A DNA stretch of 50,018 bases from a candidate division Zixibacteria bacterium RBG_16_53_22 (GTDB lineage: Bacteria; Zixibacteria; MSB-5A5; UBA10806). Both the position numbers and the translations under genes were made by a program. Every line of letters begins with the position of its first letter. The stretch's first letter is position 1. This document shows, in pieces, positions 24,501-33,795 of the stretch. The notes below the pieces were generated by a model that saw only the letters and a list, made by a program, of their open reading frames with translations, ran no database searches and was not told where the DNA came from. The stretch lies in the NCBI GenBank assembly GCA_001775395.1, contig MEWP01000155.1:1-50018 (forward strand), in the 5' to 3' direction.

Positions 24501-27500
24501 CGGAATCGTATCGCTCACCATAACAGTGTCCAAAATGACCGTGGAATAAATCCCGCGGGCTCCCGCCGTAATCGGGTGAATACCCAGAGGAACTGACGTT
24601 GGCAGGTCGAAAGAAAAGTCGAATCCCCTCGTTTGCCCAGCGCCGATAATATATGGAAGCGTGGGGTTGACGGTATAGTTGAATACCGTTCCGATGCTGT
24701 CGATAATATCGAGCGCCGTTAACTCGAGGTAAATTCCACCCAGGTTGGCGACGGACACATTTCCGGTTATCGTATCGCCATGGCGAACCATGTCCTGATC
24801 GATGTTCAGCGATTGAACCATCATGGCTTCCATCTCAATCGTGGCGGAATTTGCGATGACACCAGATTGAGATGTTGCCCGAAAACTCATCGTGCCGCCG
24901 CGGCCATAGAAGGTTGCGCCGATGGCAGTCAGGTCGGCAAGGCCGTTGATAAAATCCGTGGGTGATCTTAGGATATTATTATCCATCGAGCCCCCGGCCG
25001 ATGATGAGATCACAACCGTATCGGCGGCGGCATTATTATCTGTTTTCAGATTGCCATATCTATCGAAGGCGGCCAGGCGGGCTATCCCGGTGAACGGATT
25101 GCCCTCGAACTGTGGTGACGAAAGCTCGAAGTTGAAGCTTCCCAATTGGGCCGGCGTAACGTCAATCTGGCCGGTCGTTCTAATGATCGATCCCGCTGCT
25201 CCCTTCAGGACAGTCGGCACAACGTTGAACAATGTCTGTGAGGCGCTGCCACTGCCCGAAACAACCTGGATAGAGCTGAAAATCGGCGTCGTGCCATTGG
25301 GCGATGGGCCACCACCTATTGAATCGGCGATGACGACGATGCCATTGGCAAAGTTATTCCAGATATCGCGCGCATTGCTCACATCGGCGGAGAATGGCTG
25401 CCCGGCCACGGCCCCGTCAGGAGCGATTAGCGCGAATTCGCTGATAATATTGGGCGAAACCTGAATAGGCGGTGACGAAACCTCGCGGACCCCATTGCCA
25501 AACGCGATCAGGCGACTGCCGGAGCTGCGCAACGAAAACTGCTCTCCGAAGACGTGCATGCCTTGATATTGCGCGAGGAAATGGAACGGAGACGACTGCG
25601 TATAGGGCAGGAGAGCCTGGGGATCCGTGCTGGCGAAATATACGAAATCATCAAAATTGGTTTTAATATTGCCATAGAGATCGAAGACTGAAACGCTGAT
25701 GCTTTGGGGAAATATGTTCCCCGCGACGGTGCTGCCGGGATACCCCGAAGCCTCGAACCGCCCGAGCGACCCCGGCTGAACCTGGAATAAATTCGTCGCG
25801 GCCCTGACATTTCCCCCTATCAACACACCCTTCAGACGGGTTGGCACCGCGTGAGTCGATATCTGTAGGGCCAGCCCGCTTCCGTTATTGACAACGATCT
25901 GGTTGTAGGACGGCTGGCTGCCGTCGGGCGCCGGGCCGCCGCCAACGGAATCCGAGATGGCAATGATTCCATTAGACGAATTACCCCATTGGTCGATCGC
26001 ATTGCTCACATCCACAGGATACGATAGTCCGGCCACTACCGTATCGGGGGCGCTTAAGGAAAAAGAACTGATGATATCCGGCAGAACATTGATGGCCTCC
26101 GATATGGTCTCGATGTCACCATTGGTTACGCTGACGCGCCTCCATCCCGCTGTCAAAAGCACGAAGGGCCCGGCGAAATCATGCGAACCCTGGTCCAGAG
26201 CCGTGAAGTGATATGGCGCGCCCTGCGTATATGGCAGGATAGCGCGCGGGTCGGTGCTTTCGAAGTAAACGGATTCGACGAAATCGGTTTTCACATTTTC
26301 GAACGGGTCGAATACCGTAATGCCTACGTTACCCGGAAAAGTATCGCCGGCAACGGTGCTCGATGGTATTCCGGTCATCGCGATGAGCGCCAGGGCGCCA
26401 GGCATCACAATGATCGAATCCGTGACAGCGATGATATTGCCGCCGGCAAAAACGCCTTTCAGCCTGGTCGGAACAGCATTTGTCAACAGCTGTTGAGCTT
26501 GGCCGGAGCCGTTGGAAACCACAATCTCATTTAAGGTGGGCTGGTCGCCGCCGGGGGACGGTCCCCCTCCGATGGAATCCGATACGGCGATGATCCCATT
26601 GGCGGGGTTGCCCCACTGGTCAAGAACATTGGTCGCCATTAACGTGAATGGCAGGCCGGAGACAGCCGTATCGGGCGCCGTTAATGTGAAAGCATCGATA
26701 TTGTCGGGCAAGACCGAGATGAAATCCGAAGGCTCGGATATGCCGCCATCGGTGATGGTGATCCGCTGCAGTCCGGCGGTGTACAATATAAATGGTTCGG
26801 TGAAGTCATGGGTGCCTTGATATTGCGCGAGAAAATGGAAGGGCGAAGTCTGAGTATAAGGCAAGTCGGCCAGCGAATCGGTGCTTTCGAAATAAACGAA
26901 ATCGTCGAAATCGGTCTTGGTGTTTCCCAGCGCGTCGAAAGCGGAAACGGTAATGCCAATGGGGAAAACATCTCCCGCAAAAACCTCATCGGGATACCCG
27001 GCAGCTTCAAACCGGGCCAGGGCGCCCGGCTTGACCTGGATGATACCTGTGGCTTGTCGCAAATTTCCATCTACCAAAACGCATTTCAGAATTGTCGGTA
27101 TAGTGCGAGTCAACGTCTGCATGGCCTGCCCGGAGCCGCCGCTGACGACAATTTGATTGTATGTCGGCGGTATTCCACCGGGCGATTCGCCTCCTCCAAC
27201 CGAATCGGAGACAGCTATGACGCCATCGGCGGCATTGCCCCATTGATCCCGCGCATTGCTCACGATCACGGGGAAAGCTTGCCCGGCCACGACGCTGTCG
27301 GGGGCGCTCGCGTTGAAGCTGGTCATCAAATCCGGCGAGACGTTTATGGCATTTGAGACCATCTCGATAATGCCATCGGTGACCGAAATATTCTGCCGGC
27401 CGGCGGTCAGAAGCGAAAATGATTCGTTAAAGCTATGAACGCCCTGGTCCAGCACCGTGAATTGATAAGGCGATCCCGGAGTATATGGCAGGATGGCTCG

Positions 27501-29360
27501 AGGGTCAGTGCTGGTGAAATAGACGCTGCCGGTGTAATTTGTCTTAAGATTTCCGAACAGATCATATGCTGTGACGGTTACCGGCTGCGGGAAAATATCG
27601 CCCGCCACGATGATATCCGGGTAACGGGCAAGGTTGAAGCGCCCAAGAGTTCCGGGTAAAACCTGGATCATAGCCGTATTGGCACGCGCTCCTCCACCGG
27701 ATAGAACGCCCTTGAGCATGGTCGGAACGGCGTTTGTGAGAGTCTGAAGAGATTGCCCTGTTCCGCCATTCACGACAATCGGGTTGTATGACGGAGGGAT
27801 GCTATCCGGTGAATTCCTGCCGCCAATTGAATCGGAAACTATTATATCACCTGCTGATAAATTCCCATATGAGTCACTGGCGTTATTGACATTCACATAG
27901 AAGGCCTGCCCGGCGGTTTGCGTGGCTCCTGCCGACATGGAAAATGTACTTATGGCCGCCGGTGTAACCCGGATGGGGCTGGATAATTGACCGACAGTGT
28001 CATTCGTGGCCAATATCGTACGGTTTACGCCCGCCCGCTTGAGGATAAATGAGGGGCCCGGAAACCGGGCCATGCCGGAGTCGGCGACAGTGAAGGTATA
28101 TGGATTTTGAATCCTATGAGGCAGGACATCGATGGTGTCGCCGGTCGAAAACCAGACCTGGCCGAAATAGTCGTATTTCTTATTATTCTCGGAATCGTAG
28201 GCGACGACAAAAACGGTGTCGGAAAATGGCACACCGGCCGTGCGCGCTGACGGATAATTCGAAATTGAAAATCTATCCAGCGAGCCGGGCACGATTGTTA
28301 TCAGCCCGGTCGAATCGACAAGCCCACCGGCCGAAGCCGTGGCATAGCAAGCGCCGAGCCTGGCTCCTCTCAAGCCGCTATCGACTATCTGGCCGCATGA
28401 ATCAACAGTGATATCATAGCTGAATGACAGGCTGCTGATGGGATTCCCATAGCGGTCGTAGCCGGACGCTGTCAGGTCGAGAAAGGCTCCGGCCATCAAT
28501 GTAATCGACGAATCGGGAAGCAGTATGACATGATCGAGCGTATCGGTCGTTAATACAAAGGTCTGCGACTCGACCGGGCCATTGCGAATTTCGCCTCCTG
28601 CCCCCGTCGACATGACCAGAACTGAATAGCTTCCGGAGACGGTGTCGTTGACAACAGGCCAAAACCTGAGCCAGATTCTCGAACCGGGCAGCGCCTGCTG
28701 GCCATCGTTGTCCAGATGCAGCAAGAGAGCTTGTCCCTCTCGAGATATTTCGCTTATTATCGGTTCAGTACCGTCGTTGGTCGGGTCATCATCCGAATAT
28801 ACCGCCGCCCCGACAGATTCGATATTGAAGCCCGCGGGAAATATTATCCAAACGGTTCCGCTATCATCCAGGGAGGTGGTCGTGGTCGTGAATGCGACCG
28901 TGTGGGTATCCGGCGCTCCTACCCGATAACTCGAGAGGCTGTCGATGACATCCAACAACATGCCGGTAGTCAATAGCGAAGGATCACCCCAGATACCGTC
29001 AATTTCGGTGTTATCGGAAAAAACCCTGGTCCTCGCGACCAGTTGATTCTGGGAGTCGGACTCATAATATAGCTTCAGCGAGCTGATTAAGAATGGGATC
29101 GGCTGAGGCTGGAGATCTATATTCTTGTGCTCGAAATTGAATCGAACCGGGAATTTTCTATCTGAGGTATCCTCGGCGACCACCAAAAGTGGGTCGATGG
29201 CGTTATTCTGGAGCCGCAGCCTCACGGATCCGCCAAACGAAGCCTGAGGAGTGAATCCCGCGCTGAATATACTATCGGAATCTGCGGCGCTCGCCCCAAT
29301 TGCAAAATAAAAAATTAATGCAGCAAGGGAGGCCGCCTTAATTGAAGTCGAAAATATCAT
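21543..29360 (-). CDS. Giant secreted repeat protein with FlgD/T9SS-like C-terminal domain
   Basis: A 2605-residue surface or secreted protein. The signal peptide ends near GASAADS. Residues about 360-1400 form five tandem Ig-like units of about 209 residues, each with YP..VAGDxFP, TVxAYDxFGNxKT, YFxSTDPxAxLPYT, VAGxPFxxxVSNAxDxWGN, SIGGGxSP and VPTxLKGV. Further CARDB/Ig-like modules follow. The end (SYPNPFNPREGGTKIGYF then GLEIRIFTLLG, ALVWEGKNDIG, SGVYICMIKN) is a FlgD-type / C-terminal sorting domain common in FCB secreted proteins. It probably acts as an adhesin or matrix scaffold. It lies 53 bases after a lipoprotein gene and overlaps or abuts the PorV-like gene, suggesting a secretion pair. 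Confidence 0.9.
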   Translation of the reverse strand: MIFSTSIKAASLAALIFYFAIGASAADSDSIFSAGFTPQASFGGSVRLRLQNNAIDPLLVVAEDTSDRKFPVRFNFEHKNIDLQPQPIPFLISSLKLYYESDSQNQLVARTRVFSDNTEIDGIWGDPSLLTTGMLLDVIDSLSSYRVGAPDTHTVAFTTTTTSLDDSGTVWIIFPAGFNIESVGAAVYSDDDPTNDGTEPIISEISREGQALLLHLDNDGQQALPGSRIWLRFWPVVNDTVSGSYSVLVMSTGAGGEIRNGPVESQTFVLTTDTLDHVILLPDSSITLMAGAFLDLTASGYDRYGNPISSLSFSYDITVDSCGQIVDSGLRGARLGACYATASAGGLVDSTGLITIVPGSLDRFSISNYPSARTAGVPFSDTVFVVAYDSENNKKYDYFGQVWFSTGDTIDVLPHRIQNPYTFTVADSGMARFPGPSFILKRAGVNRTILATNDTVGQLSSPIRVTPAAISTFSMSAGATQTAGQAFYVNVNNASDSYGNLSAGDIIVSDSIGGRNSPDSIPPSYNPIVVNGGTGQSLQTLTNAVPTMLKGVLSGGGARANTAMIQVLPGTLGRFNLARYPDIIVAGDIFPQPVTVTAYDLFGNLKTNYTGSVYFTSTDPRAILPYTPGSPYQFTVLDQGVHSFNESFSLLTAGRQNISVTDGIIEMVSNAINVSPDLMTSFNASAPDSVVAGQAFPVIVSNARDQWGNAADGVIAVSDSVGGGESPGGIPPTYNQIVVSGGSGQAMQTLTRTIPTILKCVLVDGNLRQATGIIQVKPGALARFEAAGYPDEVFAGDVFPIGITVSAFDALGNTKTDFDDFVYFESTDSLADLPYTQTSPFHFLAQYQGTHDFTEPFILYTAGLQRITITDGGISEPSDFISVLPDNIDAFTLTAPDTAVSGLPFTLMATNVLDQWGNPANGIIAVSDSIGGGPSPGGDQPTLNEIVVSNGSGQAQQLLTNAVPTRLKGVFAGGNIIAVTDSIIVMPGALALIAMTGIPSSTVAGDTFPGNVGITVFDPFENVKTDFVESVYFESTDPRAILPYTQGAPYHFTALDQGSHDFAGPFVLLTAGWRRVSVTNGDIETISEAINVLPDIISSFSLSAPDTVVAGLSYPVDVSNAIDQWGNSSNGIIAISDSVGGGPAPDGSQPSYNQIVVNNGSGLALQISTHAVPTRLKGVLIGGNVRAATNLFQVQPGSLGRFEASGYPGSTVAGNIFPQSISVSVFDLYGNIKTNFDDFVYFASTDPQALLPYTQSSPFHFLAQYQGMHVFGEQFSLRSSGSRLIAFGNGVREVSSPPIQVSPNIISEFALIAPDGAVAGQPFSADVSNARDIWNNFANGIVVIADSIGGGPSPNGTTPIFSSIQVVSGSGSASQTLFNVVPTVLKGAAGSIIRTTGQIDVTPAQLGSFNFELSSPQFEGNPFTGIARLAAFDRYGNLKTDNNAAADTVVISSSAGGSMDNNILRSPTDFINGLADLTAIGATFYGRGGTMSFRATSQSGVIANSATIEMEAMMVQSLNIDQDMVRHGDTITGNVSVANLGGIYLELTALDIIDSIGTVFNYTVNPTLPYIIGAGQTRGFDFSFDLPTSVPLGIHPITAGARGIYSTVILDTVMVSDTIPGFPDRFSVTAGSVPVYVAGTLYPETLSTALTYAFSMRLGNTGVSGVALYDTSYFTFTDGVHTIRAELSSSIYLPPDSPSGVIAVLDSIVVDQAFVPGSYLGAFHFYGIENGLFRTGEIQITDPVMIESRASITYLAGSLNIDSLVTGQRVSFAIRVNNSGSADFIVNHQNTQLSFGDGLREYIAHSDTSAGNRIDIISQGDTTFNFAHVMVPSDFTTGNYRPNVVLSGYQNGHPEVVSFITADTVKVLTPAAVRLNSTFALSHNAPMVNTAQACSIIVVIENMGDEAAESLFVHLDHADLSSFPDSIHVPRIAGHEILPIMFHGNAAPDSTEGEVFTSSVVGGRGAISHDPAGIIQPLDNTALLVVEIPATLAISPITVVDPPEAMDDTISTGQTVTISATVSNLGQAGISDSRRLFLNPGLTGWEVDSLDRDFQLGQPVTWSLTAPSDPYDSAPLIVSFANQIYDLNDNTSAFGPDTLSTIDFVIDTRPFITHSAAITEPQGAVDRELSTNQIFVVTDTLFTNGIYSSKGVRLHLPDGFTTDDSLVKFPEGNVASWHLRAPAAAANATIILSSWIYDINTGDSIGTLPRFIDVVIVPAASLAISSRIAGPPTAIDGILQPGSQVQFEAVVQNSGVAAVSDGQMRLRLGRSDMIPTENPIRSFVVGVPIFWTISIPSIEVNFPVPISAVLSDTPTEDNTGQAASVTVDSTAVPVMIRELYPKLVLTDISGHQGSVFKGQNLQILTFELLNNDFGGNFPIAVTGFVFDIATNPAMGASELIANALVTSDSSASEFGGFDQNRFSIDLTDTVYIAPAGRVRFSLAIDIEEGTPVRDFSIHVGNDFVSAHVIENGIVAQDLLPVSPSGEPVSWQTDPTAVVEQSFAASISSYPNPFNPREGGTKIGYFLPSAAGLEIRIFTLLGDLVWTRTVAASDPLGTAGLHTGETALVWEGKNDIGAEIRSGVYICMIKNLRTGEEEKFKIAVVK
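25154..28290 (-). repeat. Five tandem repeats of about 627 bp inside the giant gene
   Basis: Anchoring each unit on its PGxLxRF codons puts the starts near 28287, 27655, 27029, 26402 and 25774, with a degenerate sixth unit from about 25153. Periods are 621-632 bp (about 209 residues). The units are visibly similar in DNA, so they can recombine or confuse short-read assembly. Confidence 0.85.
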
Positions 29361-29413
29361 CTATTGTAGCCTCACATAGAAAATAAGCGCAAATACAAAT
29401 ATGTCAATATAAT

Positions 29414-31087
29414 TTAGTGGCCGAGTTCCGGCAAGCTGACGACACCGATATCGGTCTCCCATCGCGATCGAACTTGAATCGTATCCGCCAGAAAGGAAAA
29501 CGGCTCGGCAAACCTAAGTGGCCTGGCAAGGCCGGCGGTCCATTCGCCGTTGGAATCGGCATCCTCATAGTATTCGAACCTGTAGCTTCCGGGCATGACA
29601 GTTGTCAGATTAAGGCGGCCGGCCGAGTCAAATCGGCCTTTATGAGTAACCCCACGGGTCATGGAAGCCAAGACCCCCACGAATAATCCCGATCCGGTTG
29701 GCTCCATCGAGGCTGTCACACTGCCGACAGTATCAGCCGGGGGAAGCCTGAACGAGAAAGCCGCAACACTATCGGGCATGCGATTTCGAAGAATATCGTA
29801 GACCTTGGCGGGATCGAGGCTGACTGCAATGTTGCGTTCCCTCGGAATTTTACCCGGAAACCTCAGCCGCGCCGTGTTAGGCATCGGCCAGGCCACCACA
29901 AATTTCAGGGTATCGGTGGAGTCAGCGATAACCCTGACGGCATCCTTAAATGGCAGGGACAATAGCCGTTCGGAAAAGGTCATCTCGATAACGGTGTCCT
30001 GAAAGGTGCCGCTGGAACGGTTTGGGGGAAATGTGGAAAGGAGCTTCGGCCCGATCGTATCAGGCGTGTCGATTCCCGTGAATCGCGCCCCGGTGGTATC
30101 GAACGAGGTTCCTCTGGCCGTCCGCAGATTCCTCGGAATGAGGCTGTAAATAGCGCCATCCCGCTGGGGGTCTGTTTCGAGTGTCATTTGAGCATTCTCT
30201 CCGACATAGACCATCCCGGTCTGAAGAATGGAATCGCTATCGACATATTTTATCAGGTAATTTTGGGGGTCGAGCTTCTGTGATTCGTCGGGCGGCTCGG
30301 AAAGCTCGAATGCGATTCTATGGTTGTTTTCCGGCCCGGCTCCCGATAAGTAGGCGGCGACTGTGTCCATGATCGACGGCTTGAACACGATACCGCTGAT
30401 GTTTTCCCCCGCAGCCAGGCCGAATATCGAATGGGGAAGGCCAATGGCCTCGGCCGAGGGATCCCAGAAGAGATCATCATTCTTATCATCGATGCAAATC
30501 ATCAGAAATCGCCCGGCGCCCAGATGCTCCAACGAAAAATTTCCGGCTGAATCGACCTGGGTGGCATAGTCCGGAATCCTGGATATGAAGTCTAAAGAGG
30601 TATCTGCCAGAGCATAAGCCCATATGTCGTAGAAGACACGCTGGTCGTTCTCAAAAAACACCATGCCCGCAATCGAGCCGCTGTCGATCGTCGCCCCGGT
30701 AGAGAACGCGAAGCTTCGCGAGCGGCCCATCTTTACTCCGTGAGCATCGCTGGCGTCAGCGCCGATTGTCAGGATATAGGTGGTATTAGGACGGAGATTG
30801 TCCGGCGGAATTATAGTCAACTCGCGGCCGGACCAATCCAGGCTCGGAAAATCCCAAAACACGGGCGACAGAAATATGGCGCTCTCTATTCTCTCTCTGT
30901 CCATGGATTCGGAGAACTTGATCTTGAATTGGGAGGCTGCCGGCAAATTGGTGCTTCCGTTGTCGGGCTTGATATAAACGATCGACGGGGGCGTCTTATC
31001 GACTGGTCCGCCAGGCGGGGATTCCCTCACAGCGCAAGACGGGAGAGTCAAGACAAGGAATGAAATAAGGGGCTTTAGGTATCTCAC
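29414..31087 (-). CDS. Lipoprotein with SbsA-type Ig-like (Big_5) domain
   Basis: A 557-residue exported lipoprotein. With a GTG start at 31087 the leader is MRYLKPLISFLVLTLPSC and Cys18 is lipidated. The next residues, VRESPPGGPVDKTPPSIVYI, and FKIKFSESMDRE are the standard beginning of Big_5/SbsA Ig-like lipoproteins of the FCB group. A second such unit is visible at VIEMTFSERLLSLPF. The GTG overlaps the TGA of the TPR lipoprotein gene by four bases (GTGA), a common coupling signal; the open frame extends 21 codons further upstream, but that would run deep into the neighbour. Function is structural or unknown. The gene is 53 bases upstream of the giant protein gene. Confidence 0.86.
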   Translation of the reverse strand: MRYLKPLISFLVLTLPSCAVRESPPGGPVDKTPPSIVYIKPDNGSTNLPAASQFKIKFSESMDRERIESAIFLSPVFWDFPSLDWSGRELTIIPPDNLRPNTTYILTIGADASDAHGVKMGRSRSFAFSTGATIDSGSIAGMVFFENDQRVFYDIWAYALADTSLDFISRIPDYATQVDSAGNFSLEHLGAGRFLMICIDDKNDDLFWDPSAEAIGLPHSIFGLAAGENISGIVFKPSIMDTVAAYLSGAGPENNHRIAFELSEPPDESQKLDPQNYLIKYVDSDSILQTGMVYVGENAQMTLETDPQRDGAIYSLIPRNLRTARGTSFDTTGARFTGIDTPDTIGPKLLSTFPPNRSSGTFQDTVIEMTFSERLLSLPFKDAVRVIADSTDTLKFVVAWPMPNTARLRFPGKIPRERNIAVSLDPAKVYDILRNRMPDSVAAFSFRLPPADTVGSVTASMEPTGSGLFVGVLASMTRGVTHKGRFDSAGRLNLTTVMPGSYRFEYYEDADSNGEWTAGLARPLRFAEPFSFLADTIQVRSRWETDIGVVSLPELGH

Positions 31088-32781
31088 CTTTGGTCTAATT
31101 TGGCGCGAATCGCTTCGTCCTGGGGCGTAAGTTCCAGCGCCCTGGCCCAACTCTGGCGCGCCAGTTCTTCCTGATTCAAAGCCAGGTATATATCCCCTTG
31201 ATGGTCGTATATCACCGGGTCTTCCAATTGGCTTTGCATCGCCTTTTTCATCTGGGCCAGGGCTTCCTCGTATTTGCCCATTTTATATAACACCCAGGCG
31301 TAACTGTCAAGGTAAGCGCCATTTTCGGGCTCGATGGCCAGCGCTCGCTCGATCAGCTTCCTGGCCTCCTCCAGTTTTACTCCCTTATCGGCGTACATAT
31401 AACCCAGATAATTAAGCGCCAATGCGTTCCGCGGTTCCTTCTGGATAATCCACTTGAATTCGCGCTCCGCAGCCTCGAATTGACCCAACCTTTCATAAGT
31501 CGACCCGAGATTGAACCTGAGACCGAGGTTATTCGGGTCGGAGGCGGCCAGTCTCTCGTAGCCATCCCTGGCCAGTTCAAAATTCTCGTTCTGAGCGTGG
31601 ATGACCGCCGTGAAAAAGAGAATGGCGTTCGAATCCTGCGGCACGGTGGCCATAGCCTCGCCCATAATCCGGATGGCCTCGCCATATCGATCTTGCCCAT
31701 TGACCACCAGGGCCAGGTTCACCCAACTATCGATGAGGGTATCCGATAGCGCCAGCGATTTCCAGAAATAATTTTCGGCGGCCGGAAGGTCGTCCTTTTC
31801 CTGCTTGAGACGGGCCAGATAATAATAAATCGCGGCGTCGGCCCCTCCGCCGCTGTCAAGGGCGGTCATCAACGATTCGGCCCTGTCGAATTTCCGATTG
31901 CCGTAGAGTATCATGGCATATCTCTTAAGGGCGATAGGATTGTCCGGCAGAAGCTCGGCGATCCGTTTCCCGAGCGTCTCGGCCTTCTCATAATCCTCGA
32001 TATTATAGAAAGAGACAATAATTGAGTTGAGGAATTCGGGGTCATCCCAATTGAGCCGGGCCAACTCAAGGTAAAGGCCGGCGGCTGCGGCGGTATCGTT
32101 TTGGGCCAGGCAAACAGCCGCCATACCAACCAGCGGCCTGGAGTCCGACGTATCCAGGGAGGCGGCGCTTCTGTACGATTCGAGGGCTTTATCCAGATCA
32201 TTGGTTTTGGCGTAAAAATCGCCGAGATCGAGATAGGCATCGAGTTTGCCCGGGGAAATCTCGAGCAAGCGGAGAAACTCCTTTTCGGCCTCATCATTCT
32301 TCCCCAGGAAAGTCAGGATCTTGGCCAGATAAAGGCGCGTGAAATATTGAGCGGAGTCAAGCTCGAGGGCCCGGTGATAGAAGCCGGCGGCGCTTTCCAG
32401 GTCTTTGTTGTAGCGCAGGCAATCGGCTATGAAATTATAATCCTCGGCGTTCTTTTCGTCGATCTCGGATCGCAAAATCGCAGCCTCGTCGAACCGGCGC
32501 TGCTGGAAATAAATTTCGGAAAGGACTCGCCGTATCTCGACAGAAGCCGGGTCGAAGATCAAAGCCTTGCGGTATTCCTCCACGGCGGCATCGAGATTGC
32601 CCGATTGCTCATACAGGTCGCCCTTTACGAAATGGTCATAGGCTTTGTAGGATGCGAACTCATCCGGCGCCTGCTTAACGCTCTCCGGAGCCTCTTTCCT
32701 TCCAGCGATACCGCATCCGGAACTCAGCATGAACAACAGCAGAGAGATGACTAATGAATTTATTGCCGGCGATTTTTTCAA
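31084..32781 (-). CDS. TPR-repeat lipoprotein
   Basis: A 565-residue lipoprotein with lipobox MLSSGC (Cys23). Almost the whole mature protein consists of tetratricopeptide repeats, about 13 by eye: GNLDAAVEEYRKALIFDPAS, DLESAAGFYHRALELDSAQ, GKNDEAEKEFLRLLEISPGK, LDKALESYRSAASLDTSD and so on to EELARQSWARALELTPQD. Such proteins scaffold complexes at the inner face of the outer membrane. It overlaps DUF362 by four bases upstream and the Big_5 lipoprotein by four bases downstream. Together with the PorV-like TPR protein it could belong to the same surface-protein export machinery; this is inference from order only. Confidence 0.9.
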   Translation of the reverse strand: MKKSPAINSLVISLLLFMLSSGCGIAGRKEAPESVKQAPDEFASYKAYDHFVKGDLYEQSGNLDAAVEEYRKALIFDPASVEIRRVLSEIYFQQRRFDEAAILRSEIDEKNAEDYNFIADCLRYNKDLESAAGFYHRALELDSAQYFTRLYLAKILTFLGKNDEAEKEFLRLLEISPGKLDAYLDLGDFYAKTNDLDKALESYRSAASLDTSDSRPLVGMAAVCLAQNDTAAAAGLYLELARLNWDDPEFLNSIIVSFYNIEDYEKAETLGKRIAELLPDNPIALKRYAMILYGNRKFDRAESLMTALDSGGGADAAIYYYLARLKQEKDDLPAAENYFWKSLALSDTLIDSWVNLALVVNGQDRYGEAIRIMGEAMATVPQDSNAILFFTAVIHAQNENFELARDGYERLAASDPNNLGLRFNLGSTYERLGQFEAAEREFKWIIQKEPRNALALNYLGYMYADKGVKLEEARKLIERALAIEPENGAYLDSYAWVLYKMGKYEEALAQMKKAMQSQLEDPVIYDHQGDIYLALNQEELARQSWARALELTPQDEAIRAKLDQR

Positions 32782-33683
32782 ACTGTGATTTCCTCTATTT
32801 TTATCGCTGTTACATCATTTATGCCCAGCCCATAATCGGCGGCGGTATTTAGATAAATCGGCTGTCTTCGGGAACCCTTGATACTTTCCAGCCCGGCCCG
32901 GCTCCTCAAGCCCTCGATAATATCATATCCTATGGTATCGATGGCAACGGGATCGGTTCCAAAAAGGACCATTCCACAGTCAGCCGCCCATCGTTTCTGA
33001 TAGGCCGGCCCTCCATGAAATTGCACCCTGAGGGCATCCATCACAATCAAACGCTGCCTGGATTTAATCTGTTCCAGCGCGTTGAGGTCGGCGATGTATG
33101 GATTGCAGTTGGCACCATGATATTTATTGGGATTATGTATGCTACCATAGTGATTCTTGAGCGCCCCGGTGATACCGGCCACGCCATGATCTTTCAGCAC
33201 CGGCACATTTATGACCACCTCGGAATAATCGACCAGTAACCTGCTTAAGAGGCCACCGATCTGCCCGTTCGACACGAGAGCCTGCGAATATCCTACGCCG
33301 ATATGGTCGGTGCCGAAACAGTAGGGGCCGTCGCCTCGCGACCGGACGCTAAAACCGACATTGGCCAGTTCCTCGTCGTGGCGATCCCAGATGATCTGCC
33401 GTTTGAGGGGATAACCGGCGCTTTTTAGAAAGCCGGCCAATGCATTCACAAGCCCAACCCTGGTCGACATTCCGGGGCCGCCAATAGTGTTAACTTTCAT
33501 GCCGATCGAGTCAGGGTTACCAAGCAGTTCCCTGGCTGAAGCAATGGCATCGAGTTCCGGCGAAAGCGCCGAAAATCCGGCTTCCACCATGTCGGCGATT
33601 ATATCCTGATCGATCTCGCCATCGGGTTTGATAACAGCGTCAGATTTTATTTTGACCACCAGCGATTTCGAGTAAGAGCCCAT
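32778..33683 (-). CDS. DUF362-domain protein
   Basis: A 301-residue protein of the DUF362 family: KIKSDAVIKPDGEIDQDIIA, NTIGGPGMSTRVGLVNALA, VVINVPVLKDHGVAGITGAL, KNHYGSIHNPNKYHG and GTDPVAIDTIGYDIIE are diagnostic. Members are often linked to Fe-S ferredoxin-like domains, but no CxxC clusters occur here, so this one lacks the ferredoxin part. The biochemical role is not known. No signal peptide is evident. The start is uncertain: ATG at 33683 is chosen; TTG at 33719 is possible, and neither has a good ribosome binding site. It is the first gene after the terminator at 33748-33777 and leads a run of closely spaced genes. Confidence 0.85.
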   Translation of the reverse strand: MGSYSKSLVVKIKSDAVIKPDGEIDQDIIADMVEAGFSALSPELDAIASARELLGNPDSIGMKVNTIGGPGMSTRVGLVNALAGFLKSAGYPLKRQIIWDRHDEELANVGFSVRSRGDGPYCFGTDHIGVGYSQALVSNGQIGGLLSRLLVDYSEVVINVPVLKDHGVAGITGALKNHYGSIHNPNKYHGANCNPYIADLNALEQIKSRQRLIVMDALRVQFHGGPAYQKRWAADCGMVLFGTDPVAIDTIGYDIIEGLRSRAGLESIKGSRRQPIYLNTAADYGLGINDVTAIKIEEITV

Positions 33684-33747
33684 TATCGAGAATAACCGAG
33701 TTGGCGCAACCCAAGTCAATGGCTAATTTAAGCGGCCCGAAATACGC

Positions 33748-33777
33748 AAAGGCCCCGTAGATTTTTACGGGGCCTTT
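33748..33777 (-). terminator. Intrinsic terminator after the charged exported-protein gene
   Basis: A 12-bp perfect stem (AAAGGCCCCGTA with TACGGGGCCTTT) and a six-base loop follow the stop at 33796 by 18 bases. On the minus strand the stem ends in CCTTT and is followed by GCGTATTT. It separates the 36808-33796 unit from the DUF362-led unit. Confidence 0.82.
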
Positions 33778-33795
33778 CGATAATGGTTGCGCAGT

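Noticed and set aside
25154-28290. CRISPR-like or mobile repeat array
   Set aside because: Units are about 627 bp, in frame and code for Ig-like domains; they are internal gene repeats.
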